From: Exiguobacterium acetylicum DSM 20416
GTDB lineage: Bacteria; Bacillota; Bacilli; Exiguobacteriales; Exiguobacteriaceae
Length of the DNA stretch: 64,000 bases
Assembly (NCBI RefSeq): GCF_000702605.1
Contig: NZ_JNIR01000001.1
Span: 610,501 to 674,500, forward strand
Reading direction: 5' to 3'
The translations under genes were made by a program, and so were the position numbers. The notes under the pieces were generated by a model. That model was not told the origin of the DNA and did not search any database. It saw nothing but the letters and a program-made list of their open reading frames with translations. The first letter of the stretch is position 1. The number at the start of each line of letters is the position of its first letter. Shown here piece by piece: positions 16,663 to 26,059 of this stretch.

Positions 16663-18390
16663 ATGAAATGGTTGCAAAGCGTTGTCATCAAACTATGGGG
16701 AACGATTCTGTTACTCGTTTCGGTCGTCTTGATCGCCTTGACGATCTTGTTACTTGAATTTTTCAACTCGTTCCATATCGAACAGGAGCGGGGACACCTC
16801 GCGAAACTCGGTCAACAAGTCGAGACCGTCTTTCAGGCGCATTCCGGCATCGAGGAAGGGTCGAGTACTGCTGTTGAAATCACGGATATTTACGGCGCGA
16901 CACTGATCGCAAAGACGCAGGACGATTCCGTCGAAGCGAACATCTCACAAGCGAAGGCGAACCGGATCATCAAGGAACTCGAACGTCAGAACTGGAAAGC
17001 AATTGACGGTGAAGAAGGCGAGACGGCGATCGGCAACTATGAGACCTTCGATGGAAAGGCGGCACTCGCGTATCGGGCACCGCTCATTACGGACAGTGGC
17101 AACGGAACAATCTACTTGATCGAGCAGTTGACGAACATCGAACAGGCGAATGAGGGAGCACGTCAGATCATCCAACTCTGTGTCCTGTTAGCGATCATTG
17201 GAACGACCGTCTTTGCTTTCTTCCTCTCGACACGAATCACAGCACCACTGCGGACGATTCGTCAAGCTGTCGTTGAGGCCGGTGAAGGAAAGTTTGATCA
17301 GAGCCTGACGCAACGTTCGCGTGATGAGATCGGTGACTTAGCGCTTGCGTTCAATGAAATGAGTAGTCAACTCAATCAATATGTCACGGATCTCGATAAG
17401 GAACGGCACTTGCTTTCCTCGATTCTGCGCTGTATGGCAGATGGCGTGCTGACGTTCTCGAAATCAGGCGAACTCCTCGCGACGAATCCACCGGCAGAGG
17501 CATTCCTCGCAGGTTCTCCGGTACCAGACGAACTGATCGAACTGTTCCAGACGGTCATGCAGGAAGAGACGGAGATGACCGTGTCCTTCGAACGAGAGGG
17601 ACGTTTCTACATCATCATCGTCAGTCCGTTACTCGAACAAGAAGAACAGATTGGAGTGGTCGCCGTCCTGCGTGATATGACGGAAGCGCAACAACTCGAA
17701 AAGATGCGCGCCGACTTCGTCGCGAACGTCAGTCATGAACTGCGGACGCCACTCGTCATGCTGCAAGGATATTCGGAAGCAATCGTCGACGGGATGACCG
17801 AAAGTGATGAGGCGACGAAAGAATTCGCCTCAATCATTTATGATGAATCGCAACGTCTGTCCCGTCTTGTCAATGATCTACTCGATCTCGCACGGATGGA
17901 AGCGGGGTATCAGGAATTACGGATCGAAGCCGTCGAAGCCGTTTCCTTCGCACAACGAGTTATCAAGAAGTTCAAACAGATGGGTCGCGATAAGCAGGTC
18001 ACGTTCTCAGTTTCCGGTCCGAACATCATATTTGATGCCGATCCGGATCAGATGGAACAAGTGTTGACGAATCTCCTCGGTAACGCCTTGCGCTACACGG
18101 AGAACGGCGAAATCAAGATTAAGATTGATGAAGATAGGGAAAACATTACATTATCCGTCATTGATTCGGGTGACGGAATCCCAGAAGAAGATCTACCGTT
18201 CGTCTTTGACCGCTTTTATAAAGCGGATAAAGCGCGGACACGTGGCAAGACAGGTACAGGAATCGGTCTTGCAATCGTGGCGAATGTCGTCCGAGCTCAT
18301 GGTGGTGAAGTCGAAGTCGACAGCCGCTTGGGTGAGGGAGCGACCTTCCGGATCCGATTACCGAAAAAACAAGGGAAGCGAACATTATGA
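16663..18390 (+). CDS. resE: Sensor histidine kinase ResE
   Basis: This 575-residue membrane kinase has TM1 at about 10-30, an extracytoplasmic domain, TM2 at about 168-188, HAMP, a PAS-like region (about 250-345), the HisKA domain with phosphoacceptor His358 (NVSHELRTPL) and a HATPase domain with N-, G1- (DSGDGIPEEDL) and G2-boxes (GTGIGLAI). Its start is two bases after the resD stop. It should sense redox or respiratory state and phosphorylate ResD. Confidence 0.93.
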   Translation: MKWLQSVVIKLWGTILLLVSVVLIALTILLLEFFNSFHIEQERGHLAKLGQQVETVFQAHSGIEEGSSTAVEITDIYGATLIAKTQDDSVEANISQAKANRIIKELERQNWKAIDGEEGETAIGNYETFDGKAALAYRAPLITDSGNGTIYLIEQLTNIEQANEGARQIIQLCVLLAIIGTTVFAFFLSTRITAPLRTIRQAVVEAGEGKFDQSLTQRSRDEIGDLALAFNEMSSQLNQYVTDLDKERHLLSSILRCMADGVLTFSKSGELLATNPPAEAFLAGSPVPDELIELFQTVMQEETEMTVSFEREGRFYIIIVSPLLEQEEQIGVVAVLRDMTEAQQLEKMRADFVANVSHELRTPLVMLQGYSEAIVDGMTESDEATKEFASIIYDESQRLSRLVNDLLDLARMEAGYQELRIEAVEAVSFAQRVIKKFKQMGRDKQVTFSVSGPNIIFDADPDQMEQVLTNLLGNALRYTENGEIKIKIDEDRENITLSVIDSGDGIPEEDLPFVFDRFYKADKARTRGKTGTGIGLAIVANVVRAHGGEVEVDSRLGEGATFRIRLPKKQGKRTL

Positions 18391-18402
18391 GTCGCTTCCT
18401 TT
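18371..18402 (+). terminator. Possible weak terminator after resE
   Basis: GGGAAGCGA and TCGCTTCC pair around the resE stop codon, followed only by TTTCG. The short T-run makes partial read-through into the next gene likely. Confidence 0.4.
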
Positions 18403-18423
18403 CGCTATAGGAGTGAATGAAAA

Positions 18424-18975
18424 ATGAAAATTTACACGAAGTCTGGTGACGAAGGAGAAACATCCCTCGTTGGTGGGAGAGTCAAAAAAAATGATCGTTT
18501 GATTAGCTTGATGGGAGAACTCGACGAATTGAATAGTTTCGTTGGACTTGCCCGGACGAAAGCATCATCAATCGAGGTGCGGGAACAACTGACAGTGATC
18601 CAGCACGCCTTATTCGATTGTGGTAGTGACTTGATGTATGTCGAACCGCGCCCGTCACGCTTGAGTCAAGAAGCGACGGTTGATTTAGAAAGTTGGATCG
18701 ACACGTTAACGGAGTTATCACCGCCACTCGATAAATTCATCTTGCCCGGTGGAACGGAAGCAGCTGCAACATTACACGTGGCACGGACGGTCTGTCGTCG
18801 TGTTGAACGTTCGATGATCGATGTCCCTCAAGCCGCTCATTTGTTACCGTTCATCAACCGACTCAGTGACTTCTTCTTTACAGCAGCCCGTTACGAGAAT
18901 GCCGTCAAACAAAAAGCAGATATTGAATATGTCCGCAGTGCGCATGTATTCAAACGAAAGGATGGAGAGCAATGA
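18424..18975 (+). CDS. Corrinoid (cob(I)alamin) adenosyltransferase, PduO type
   Basis: The 183-residue enzyme transfers the adenosyl group of ATP to cob(I)alamin. The N-terminal ATP-binding YTKSGDEGETSL and the GELDELNSFVG and VCRRVERSM helices, the latter with the conserved Arg pair and Glu, identify the PduO/EutT-like family (B. subtilis YvqK). It overlaps the next gene by four bases, so it is probably co-transcribed with the M16 peptidase pair; a functional link is not evident. Confidence 0.9.
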   Translation: MKIYTKSGDEGETSLVGGRVKKNDRLISLMGELDELNSFVGLARTKASSIEVREQLTVIQHALFDCGSDLMYVEPRPSRLSQEATVDLESWIDTLTELSPPLDKFILPGGTEAAATLHVARTVCRRVERSMIDVPQAAHLLPFINRLSDFFFTAARYENAVKQKADIEYVRSAHVFKRKDGEQ

Positions 18976-20225
18976 GTCAGTCATTTAGCACATGGAAAAA
19001 GGAAGGAACGAGCTTTCATCTCGTTCCGACTGATAAATTCAAGACGACGACGATTCTCGTTACATTTTCAGCACCGTTAGAAGCGAAGACGCTGACAAGC
19101 CGTGCAATCCTACCGTACATCATGGAAAAATCGACAGCCGCTTATCCGTCGATGAAAGCATTACGTGAACCGCTTGAAACATTATATGATGCGGGACTTT
19201 ATGCGGACGCGTCGAAGTTCGGAGAAGAGCACGTCATCTCGTTCCAACTCGATGTCGTCCGGGGAGAACTCGTTCATCATCCGTCGTTGTTAAAAGAAGC
19301 ACTCGAATTGCTCGAACAAATGGTGCTGTATCCAGATTTGACGGAAGGTGGTTTCCGTGAACAGTTCGTCAAACAAGAAAAACGACTGCATGCCTTACGG
19401 ATTAGTTCACTATATGATGATAAAATGCGCTACGCCCAGCAACGTCTCCTTGAACTAATGGCACCAGGTGAAGCCGTCGCGTTGCCATCGCTTGGAACAC
19501 TCGAAGAACTCGAACAGATCACCCCGTCATCCTTGCGTGATACATACCGTTCGATGATCGAAGACGATCGGATTGATGTCTTCGTCGTCGGACATGTGAC
19601 GAAGGAGGAGATGGAAGATGCGTTGTCCTTCTTGCCATCGCATTCTGAAAAGATCAGCCATTACATTCCGGCCCAAAAACCAGTCAATGGCGTGAAACGG
19701 TCGAGTGAAACGCAACCGATCAAACAAGGCAAATTGCATCTCGGTTACCGGGTAGCGGTCGATCCGACATCTGCTGACTCGATTCGGATGCAAATCGTCA
19801 ATGGTCTATTCGGTGGCTTCCCCCATTCAAAACTGTTCATGAATGTCCGTGAAAAAGAGAGCCTCGCGTATTATGCGGCCTCACGTTACGCGGCACTGAA
19901 CAGTGCACTCTATGTTTATGCAGGGGTCGACACAAAAGAAGCGGAACGTGCCGAGAAGATCATCTTGGAACAACTCGTTGATTTGAAAGCAGGACAGTTC
20001 ACGGATGAAGAATTGACACAGACGAAGGCGATGCTGATCAATGCGCGTCGTCAAATCCTTGATCAGCCGGGTCAATTGATCGGCTGGTTGAATGGTTCGA
20101 AGATGCGTGGACTGACACTTGAAGATGAAATTCATATCATTGAGACGGCGACACGTGAAGACGTCGTTCGATTAGCAGCGGCAATCGATCTTGATGCCGT
20201 ATATCTATTGCGAGGTGAAGCATGA
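18972..20225 (+). CDS. M16 peptidase family protein, non-catalytic subunit (YmfF-like)
   Basis: The 417-residue M16-fold protein lacks the zinc motif HxxEH: the corresponding segment reads ILPYIMEKSTAAYPSMKAL. The second half keeps the GxF-rich VNGLFGGFPHSKLFMNVREKESLAY block of M16 proteins. Such inactive partners dimerise with an active subunit, here the product of the next gene, which it overlaps by four bases. The substrate is unknown. B. subtilis ymfF-ymfH are arranged the same way. Confidence 0.9.
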   Translation: MSQSFSTWKKEGTSFHLVPTDKFKTTTILVTFSAPLEAKTLTSRAILPYIMEKSTAAYPSMKALREPLETLYDAGLYADASKFGEEHVISFQLDVVRGELVHHPSLLKEALELLEQMVLYPDLTEGGFREQFVKQEKRLHALRISSLYDDKMRYAQQRLLELMAPGEAVALPSLGTLEELEQITPSSLRDTYRSMIEDDRIDVFVVGHVTKEEMEDALSFLPSHSEKISHYIPAQKPVNGVKRSSETQPIKQGKLHLGYRVAVDPTSADSIRMQIVNGLFGGFPHSKLFMNVREKESLAYYAASRYAALNSALYVYAGVDTKEAERAEKIILEQLVDLKAGQFTDEELTQTKAMLINARRQILDQPGQLIGWLNGSKMRGLTLEDEIHIIETATREDVVRLAAAIDLDAVYLLRGEA

Positions 20226-21493
20226 TGGAACAACTGACCTATCACGATACAGACGAAACGGTATACCATGAGCAGCTTGATAACGGGCTCTCCGTCTACC
20301 TACTGCAAAAAAAGGGATACGAAAAGACGTATGCGACGTTTACGACACGTTATGGTTCGATTGATCAACGATTCAAAAAAGGAGAGGAATGGATCACGGT
20401 ACCGGACGGCATCGCCCATTTCCTTGAGCATAAGATGTTCGAATCCGAAAAAGGTGATGTCTTCCAAGAGTTTGGTCGTCTTGGTGCCTCAGCGAACGCC
20501 TTTACCTCGTTCTCGCGGACGGCGTATTTGTTCTCAGCGACGTCATTAATCGAACAAAATCTCGAGACGTTGATTGATTTCGTACAAGATCCTTACTTCA
20601 CGCCGGAAAGCGTTGAAAAAGAGAAGGGGATCATCACGCAGGAAATCCAGATGTATCAAGATAATCCGGGATGGCGCTTGTTCTTCGGTCTGATTGAATC
20701 GATGTATGCGACGCATCCAGTCCGGATCGATATCGCGGGAACTCCGGAATCGATCAATCAAATCACAGCCGATGACCTGTACACGTGCTACCGTACGTTC
20801 TATCATCCATCGAACATGGTGTTGTTCGTCGTCGGAAACATTGATCCGGAAGAGACACTGGCATTGATCAAGGCGAATCAGGCGAAGAAAGACTATACGG
20901 ATCGTCCGGCAATCGAGCGGGATTATGGTCAAGAACCGCATGGCGTACATCGTCCGCGTTTTGAACTCGAGCTCGACGTCAAGACACCTAAGGTATTAAT
21001 CGGTTATAAGGACGAATCGCTTCGCAGCGAGGCACAAGTCCGTCGTGAATTAACGAGTGAACTCCTGTTACACCTCTTGTTCGATCAAACATCATCGACG
21101 TATTTGGAACTGTATGAAGACGGTTTGATTGACGATACGTTCAGCTTTGATTACTCAAGTGAGGAAGAGTTCGCATTCGCGACGTTCGGGATGGAGACAG
21201 AAGATCCAGATAAGTTCATCCAAGCGTATGAGACACTTCTGCAAACGCGTCCTGACTTTACGGAAGATGAAGTCACGCGCAAGCGGAACATGATGCAAGG
21301 GAAGTTCCTCCGTGCCTTGAATTCACCAGAATTCATCGCGAACCAGTTCTCGCGTCACGCACTTGCCGGTACGAACTTGTTCACGCTTCCGACGTTGATT
21401 GCTTCGATTACGAAAGAAGAGATTGAAGCCCGTTTCGACGAGTTGTTCGCCATTGAAAACCGGGCGATCTCAATCGTCAAACCGTACGCGTGA
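20222..21493 (+). CDS. M16 family zinc peptidase (YmfH-like)
   Basis: The 423-residue protein has the inverted zinc motif HFLEHKMF (HxxEH) at about residues 66-73 and the distal Glu in the EKEKGIITQEIQMY helix, so it should be the catalytic partner of the upstream YmfF-like subunit. It overlaps both neighbours by one to four bases (ATGA upstream, TGATG downstream), indicating tight translational coupling with the SDR gene. Confidence 0.92.
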   Translation: MMEQLTYHDTDETVYHEQLDNGLSVYLLQKKGYEKTYATFTTRYGSIDQRFKKGEEWITVPDGIAHFLEHKMFESEKGDVFQEFGRLGASANAFTSFSRTAYLFSATSLIEQNLETLIDFVQDPYFTPESVEKEKGIITQEIQMYQDNPGWRLFFGLIESMYATHPVRIDIAGTPESINQITADDLYTCYRTFYHPSNMVLFVVGNIDPEETLALIKANQAKKDYTDRPAIERDYGQEPHGVHRPRFELELDVKTPKVLIGYKDESLRSEAQVRRELTSELLLHLLFDQTSSTYLELYEDGLIDDTFSFDYSSEEEFAFATFGMETEDPDKFIQAYETLLQTRPDFTEDEVTRKRNMMQGKFLRALNSPEFIANQFSRHALAGTNLFTLPTLIASITKEEIEARFDELFAIENRAISIVKPYA

Positions 21494-22197
21494 TGAGAAT
21501 TCTCATTACCGGTGCGAGTGGTGCCATTGGTCTTGCGGCAGCAAAACAACTCGCTGCCGCCGGACATGAATTGGTGCTTCAGACGTATCGACAGCACGCT
21601 GTTTTGGAACGGATGATAGAGGAGTGGCAAGGAGAGCATCACATCCTGACTGCGAATTTAGCGGATGAGGAGGACTTGCAGGCATTTTGTGCGGCATTAC
21701 CTGTCGTTGATGCCTTCGTCCATTGTGCCGGAACGAGTTATAGCGGTTTGTTGCTCGATCAATCGGCAACATCAATGCACGAACTTTGGAAAATCCACGT
21801 CGAGGCGTTGATGCGCATCAGCCAAACCGTGACACGGACGAAACCGTTTACGTCGAAGCTTGCGATCGTCGTCATCAGTAGTGTATTAGGGGAACAAGGT
21901 GTCGCGGGTGAGGTTGTCTATTCGACGTGCAAGGCGGCACAGCTCGGATTCGTCAAAGCATACAGCAAGGAACTTGGACCGATGTACGGACGTATCAATG
22001 CGATCACACCGGGATGGATTGACACACCGATGAACGCGATTTTCTCGGAAGATGAAAAGGAACAAGCAATCGCTGAAATTCCTGCTGGTCGATTCGGGAA
22101 AGTAGAAGAAGTGGCTTCTGCCATCTGTTACTTAGTGCAACCCGAGTCAAGTTATGTGTCGGGAGCCATCCTGAAAATAGATGGTGCGTGGATGTAA
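21493..22197 (+). CDS. Short-chain dehydrogenase/reductase (YmfI-like)
   Basis: The 234-residue SDR has the nucleotide loop TGASGAIGLAAA near its N-terminus and the catalytic Ser in VISSVLGEQG with YSTCK (Tyr-x3-Lys), plus the PGWIDTPMN loop. It resembles 3-oxoacyl-ACP reductases, but the substrate is not known. An in-frame GTG at 21490 directly precedes the ATG; there is no obvious Shine-Dalgarno, so translation probably depends on ymfH. It corresponds to B. subtilis ymfI. Confidence 0.9.
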   Translation: MRILITGASGAIGLAAAKQLAAAGHELVLQTYRQHAVLERMIEEWQGEHHILTANLADEEDLQAFCAALPVVDAFVHCAGTSYSGLLLDQSATSMHELWKIHVEALMRISQTVTRTKPFTSKLAIVVISSVLGEQGVAGEVVYSTCKAAQLGFVKAYSKELGPMYGRINAITPGWIDTPMNAIFSEDEKEQAIAEIPAGRFGKVEEVASAICYLVQPESSYVSGAILKIDGAWM

Positions 22198-22291
22198 GCA
22201 TTGGAATTTCAGTTCAGGAATGCTTTTCATTTTTCAAAAAATCATTTAACATGAGGAATGGATAATCGTATTGATAGAGGAGGATGGGCGC

Positions 22292-23074
22292 GTGAGTGAG
22301 TTCGAGCAATGGTATCTCGAATATGAATTAAAGGTCAACCGTCCCGGTATACTCGGGGACATTGCTTCGTTGATGGGAATGTTACATATTTCGATCGTGA
22401 CGATCAATGGTGTTGATCATCAACGACGTGGTATGTTACTGCAAACGAAACAACCGGATCAAATTCCACGACTCGCCGCTATTCTCAAGACGATGTCAAC
22501 CATTGAGGTCATCAAACTACGAAAACCAAAGCTCCGTGACCGAATTGCGATTCGACACGGTCGTTATATCGATCAAAGTAGTGATGAGCGAAAGACGTTC
22601 CGCTTCGTTCGAGAAGACTTAGGGATTCTCGTCGATTTCATGGCAGAACTGTGTAAACAGGATGGTCACTTGTTGATTGGTGTCCGTGGCATGCCGCGAG
22701 TCGGGAAGACGGAATCGATCGTCGCAGCAAGCGTCAGTGCGAATAAGAAATGGCTGTTCTTGTCATCGACATTAATCAAACAGACAGTGCGAACATCGTT
22801 GTTCGACGACGAGCGGACCGGTGATTATGTCTATATCATCGATGCCTTAGTATCGCAACGAAATTTCGATGAACGGCACTGGCAAATCCTGCGCGAAGTC
22901 ATGCGACTACCAGCGACAAAAATTGTCGAGCATCCGGATGCGTTCGTCAAATCAAGTGAATATACGTGGGATGATTTTGATTACATCATTGAATTACGCA
23001 ACACGACTGAAGAAATCATTGTGACTGAACTGCCTCGTTCCCATGGTGGAAATGATTGGTTCAACTTTGAATAA
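22292..23074 (+). CDS. DUF3388 family protein (YmfK-like)
   Basis: The 260-residue protein of unknown function is known from Bacillales at this syntenic place (B. subtilis ymfK). The N-terminal 80 residues look like an ACT-type regulatory fold (LEYELKVNRPGILGDIASLM). A P-loop-like stretch GVRGMPRVGKTESI follows at about residues 135-150, suggesting nucleotide binding; this is inference. A TTG at 22271 lies upstream of the ribosome binding site AGAGGAGGATG, so the GTG at 22292 is the likely start. Confidence 0.82.
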   Translation: MSEFEQWYLEYELKVNRPGILGDIASLMGMLHISIVTINGVDHQRRGMLLQTKQPDQIPRLAAILKTMSTIEVIKLRKPKLRDRIAIRHGRYIDQSSDERKTFRFVREDLGILVDFMAELCKQDGHLLIGVRGMPRVGKTESIVAASVSANKKWLFLSSTLIKQTVRTSLFDDERTGDYVYIIDALVSQRNFDERHWQILREVMRLPATKIVEHPDAFVKSSEYTWDDFDYIIELRNTTEEIIVTELPRSHGGNDWFNFE

Positions 23075-23101
23075 GTATGAAAAATGGAAGGTGTGTTACC
23101 G

Positions 23102-24001
23102 ATGACCGAGCTCGGAACCTACTTAAAGGAACAACGGGAGGCACTTGGTGTCTCTCTCGAACAAATTCAAACGACGACGAAGATTCAAAAGCGTTATATC
23201 GTCGCGATCGAAGAAGGCAATTACGATCAATTACCGGGTGCATTCTATGCCCGTGCCTTCATCAAGACATATGCTGAAGCACTCGGTCTTGACGTTGATG
23301 AAGTCTTTACGACCTACAAGCGTGATCTTCCAGAACCGGAAGCACAGCCGGTCGTCGAACTGTCGCGGCGCGCGACGTATTCGAAATCCAGTGCTCCGAA
23401 GAAGAGTGTTGCGAAACGTTGGATTCCGAACATCATCATCATCGTATTGATCTTTGCAATCGGTGCTGCCTTGTATTATGGTCTGCAGACGTTCCTCGAC
23501 GGTAACGAAGAGGCGAAGACGTCCGCGCCGAAACAAAATGATGTCACGATCGATCAAGGAGACGCACCGAGCAAGGAAACGGATGCGCCTGCGAAGACCG
23601 AAGAAGAGCCGAAGGAAGAACCGGCGAAACAAGAAGAAACAAAAGAAGAACCTAAAAAAGAGGCACTTGCTGTGAAGTCGACATCTGGTCAAGATGTCAC
23701 GTATGAAGTAGCAACGAAGGATACGATGAATGTCTCGATTCAAATCAAGAAAGATGCATCTCCATCGCCATTCGTTGGTGTGCGTGATACATCACTTGAA
23801 GGAGAAGCACTTGCGCCAGATCACATCAATGCATCGGATCCAAATCCGATCGTCGTGAAGGACGCGAAGACGGACTTGATCCGGATCCGGATTGGTTCGA
23901 TTAAAGGAATTGATAAAATCGTCGTCAATGACCAAGAACTGAAACTGAACCGTTCGCTTCTCGTCCAAAATATCTATTTGAAGAAAGTAGACACGCCGTA
24001 A
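23102..24001 (+). CDS. rodZ: RodZ-like cytoskeletal/membrane protein (YmfM)
   Basis: The protein has about 299 residues. A cytoplasmic helix-turn-helix domain covers about 1-75 (LGTYLKEQREALGVSLEQIQ). One membrane segment follows at about 112-135, then a low-complexity Pro/Glu/Lys linker with EEPKEE-type repeats (about 155-195) and a C-terminal DUF4115 beta domain. This architecture is that of RodZ, which links MreB to the cell-wall machinery. An in-frame ATG at 23084 precedes the ribosome binding site AAGGTG; the ATG at 23102 gives the normal N-terminus. Confidence 0.88.
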   Translation: MTELGTYLKEQREALGVSLEQIQTTTKIQKRYIVAIEEGNYDQLPGAFYARAFIKTYAEALGLDVDEVFTTYKRDLPEPEAQPVVELSRRATYSKSSAPKKSVAKRWIPNIIIIVLIFAIGAALYYGLQTFLDGNEEAKTSAPKQNDVTIDQGDAPSKETDAPAKTEEEPKEEPAKQEETKEEPKKEALAVKSTSGQDVTYEVATKDTMNVSIQIKKDASPSPFVGVRDTSLEGEALAPDHINASDPNPIVVKDAKTDLIRIRIGSIKGIDKIVVNDQELKLNRSLLVQNIYLKKVDTP

Positions 24002-24019
24002 TCCGGCGTGCCTTCTTTT
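23992..24019 (+). terminator. Terminator overlapping the rodZ stop
   Basis: CACGCCG-TAATC-CGGCGTG is a perfect 7-bp stem whose loop holds the stop codon. The trailing CCTTCTTTT is a weak T-tract, so some read-through into pgsA is likely. Confidence 0.55.
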
Positions 24020-24065
24020 AGATGACATGGTCATCTACATACGAAATGAAGGAGGAGGGCGTTAC

Positions 24066-24644
24066 ATGAACTTACCGAATCAATTGACAGTATTACGCGT
24101 TTTATTAATTCCCGTGTTCGTCATCGTACTTGCGATTGATCCGAACTGGGGACAGTGGGATGTGCTGGGAGCTGAACTTCCCGTCTCACACTTCGTTGCA
24201 GCTATCATCTTCCTTGTTGCTTCACTGACGGACTGGCTCGATGGGTATATCGCCCGCAAACAAAAACTAGTGACGAACTTTGGAAAATTCATGGATCCAC
24301 TTGCCGATAAGATGTTAGTTGCAGCTGCTCTTGTCTACTTGGTGGAACTTGGATTCGTCGCAGCATGGATCGTCGTCATCATTCTCTGTCGAGAGTTCGC
24401 AGTCACAGGTCTTCGTCTCGTCGCATCTGACGAAGGGATCGTCCTTGCTGCTGGAAACTCTGGCAAAGCCAAAACATGGGTTCAGCTGACATCAATTACG
24501 GCATACTTGCTGCACGATATCATCTTTGCGATGTGGAATATTCCGTTCGCAGATATTACGATGTGGCTTGCTTTGATTTTGACGATCTACTCAGGTGTCG
24601 AATATTTCGCTAAAAACATTAAGTTAATTACGAAATCCATGTAA
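24066..24644 (+). CDS. pgsA: CDP-diacylglycerol-glycerol-3-phosphate phosphatidyltransferase
   Basis: PgsA (192 residues) makes phosphatidylglycerol phosphate, the committed step of anionic phospholipid synthesis. The CDP-alcohol phosphotransferase motif D-x2-D-G-x2-A-R...G-x3-D-x3-D is visible as SLTDWLDGYIARKQ, NFGKFMDPLADKM. Four to six membrane segments are present. The frame is open from 24027, but AAGGAGGAGGG fixes the ATG at 24066. Confidence 0.95.
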   Translation: MNLPNQLTVLRVLLIPVFVIVLAIDPNWGQWDVLGAELPVSHFVAAIIFLVASLTDWLDGYIARKQKLVTNFGKFMDPLADKMLVAAALVYLVELGFVAAWIVVIILCREFAVTGLRLVASDEGIVLAAGNSGKAKTWVQLTSITAYLLHDIIFAMWNIPFADITMWLALILTIYSGVEYFAKNIKLITKSM

Positions 24645-24657
24645 GATGGATCAATTT

Positions 24658-24688
24658 AGACTGTTCGTCATACCGAACAGTCTTTTCT
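24658..24688 (+). terminator. Terminator after pgsA
   Basis: AGACTGTTCG and CGAACAGTCT form a perfect 10-bp stem followed by TTTTCTT. Confidence 0.88.
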
Positions 24689-24715
24689 TATACTTCAAGA
24701 AGGTGAGGAATCAAC

Positions 24716-25948
24716 ATGAAAGCAGAAATCATCGCAGTCGGAAGCGAACTCCTCCTTGGAGAAATCGCGAACACGAATGCACAGTACCTTTCCGAATGGT
24801 TAGCGAGTGCCGGAATTGACGTTCATTATCATACAGTCGTCGGTGACAATCATGAGCGGATGCAAGAGACATTCCGTCAGGCACAACAACGGGCAGAACT
24901 CCTTGTCATCACAGGTGGTCTCGGACCGACGGAAGACGATTTGACGAAAGAAGTGCTCGCTAATCTCCTCGGACGTGATCTCGTTCTCGATCAAGCGGCG
25001 TACGAGCGAATCGAAGGGTTCTTAAAGACACGTCAACGGGAAATGACGATCAATGAACGAAAACAAGCTCTCGTCATCGAAGGAGCGACGGTTTTACGTA
25101 ATGATGCAGGACTTGCACCCGGTATGTCGGTTCAGACGGAACACCACCAATATATCGTCTTACCTGGTGTGCCACGCGAGATGAAGCAAATCCTCAAAGA
25201 TCACTTCAGTCATCTGTTCGGTCAAGAAACGATCCGTTCTCGGACGTTACGATTCTTCGGAATCGGGGAATCAGCTTTAAATGACCGTCTGGAAACGTTG
25301 ATCAAGGAGGCGAAGAATCCATCGGTCGCACCGTATGCGGAGCTCGCTGAAGTCCGGTTACGCCTGACGGCTAAAGCACTCGATCAACAGGAAGCCGATC
25401 GTATGCTCGATGAACTCGAACAACACGTCCTTGCTGAAGTCGGCATGTACTTTTATGGATATGGGGAGACGAGTCTGCCGGAAGTCGTCCTAAAACGGTA
25501 TCAAGAAGCAGGATTGACACTTTCGCTCGCCGAATCACTGACGGGAGGAGCCGCCGCAAGTGGTCTCGTTGATTTCAGCGGTGCGAGTCAAGTATTGCGT
25601 GGGAGCGCCGTCGTTTATGATGACGCAGCGAAGCAAGCCGTACTGTCGGTACCAGAAGAGCTTTTAAAAGAACATACGGCAGTCAGTAAAGAGGTGGCGA
25701 TCGCGATGGCAGAAGGAGCACGAAGCCTTTATCAATCGGACATCGCTGTTGCCTTGACGGGGGAAGCAGGTCCGACGAGCAACAGCGGAAAAACGGTCGG
25801 AACGGTCTATTGTGCTATTGCGGACGAACATGGAACACGGATTGTCGAATGGCAATATCCATCGTTCGATCGAGGCATGATTCGCCTGCGCGCCGTCAAG
25901 GATACCTATTTCCTTCTACTGAAACATCTCGAAAAAGCACCAGAGTGA
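24716..25948 (+). CDS. cinA: CinA family protein (competence/damage-inducible)
   Basis: The 410-residue protein has an N-terminal MoaB/molybdopterin-like domain (about 1-170; [19 protein letters not shown] and [12 protein letters not shown]) and a C-terminal PncC-like nicotinamide-nucleotide amidase domain (about 255-405; [22 protein letters not shown]). Such proteins act in ADP-ribose and pyridine nucleotide recycling. cinA directly precedes recA, as in many Firmicutes, but here recA also has its own promoter. Confidence 0.93.
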   Translation: MKAEIIAVGSELLLGEIANTNAQYLSEWLASAGIDVHYHTVVGDNHERMQETFRQAQQRAELLVITGGLGPTEDDLTKEVLANLLGRDLVLDQAAYERIEGFLKTRQREMTINERKQALVIEGATVLRNDAGLAPGMSVQTEHHQYIVLPGVPREMKQILKDHFSHLFGQETIRSRTLRFFGIGESALNDRLETLIKEAKNPSVAPYAELAEVRLRLTAKALDQQEADRMLDELEQHVLAEVGMYFYGYGETSLPEVVLKRYQEAGLTLSLAESLTGGAAASGLVDFSGASQVLRGSAVVYDDAAKQAVLSVPEELLKEHTAVSKEVAIAMAEGARSLYQSDIAVALTGEAGPTSNSGKTVGTVYCAIADEHGTRIVEWQYPSFDRGMIRLRAVKDTYFLLLKHLEKAPE

Positions 25949-25973
25949 GAAAAATGGTCAAAGTGCAAGTATG

Positions 25974-25987
25974 CGAATAAATGTTCG
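25974..25987. promoter_or_regulatory. Candidate LexA (SOS) box upstream of recA
   Basis: CGAATAAATGTTCG matches the Gram-positive SOS box CGAACATATGTTCG at 12 of 14 positions and lies eight bases before the -35 element of recA. LexA control is a motif-based inference. Confidence 0.75.
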
Positions 25988-25995
25988 TAAAATGC

Positions 25996-26024
25996 TTGTC
26001 ATTCGGTCTCAAAAGAAGTACAAT
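25996..26024 (+). promoter_or_regulatory. SigA-type promoter of recA
   Basis: TTGTCA (25996-26001) and TACAAT (26019-26024) are separated by 17 bases, each matching five of six consensus positions, 36 bases upstream of the start codon. Confidence 0.85.
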
Positions 26025-26059
26025 AATCTCAGTAAGATAATTAAAAGGAGGCCTGCTAC

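Noticed and set aside
18371-18402. Strong terminator separating resE from the adenosyltransferase gene
   Set aside because: The stem is good but the T-run is only three long, so I list it only as a possible weak terminator.
18972-20225. Loss-of-function mutation in the YmfF-like peptidase (no HxxEH)
   Set aside because: Absence of the zinc motif is normal for this non-catalytic M16 partner, so it is not a defect.
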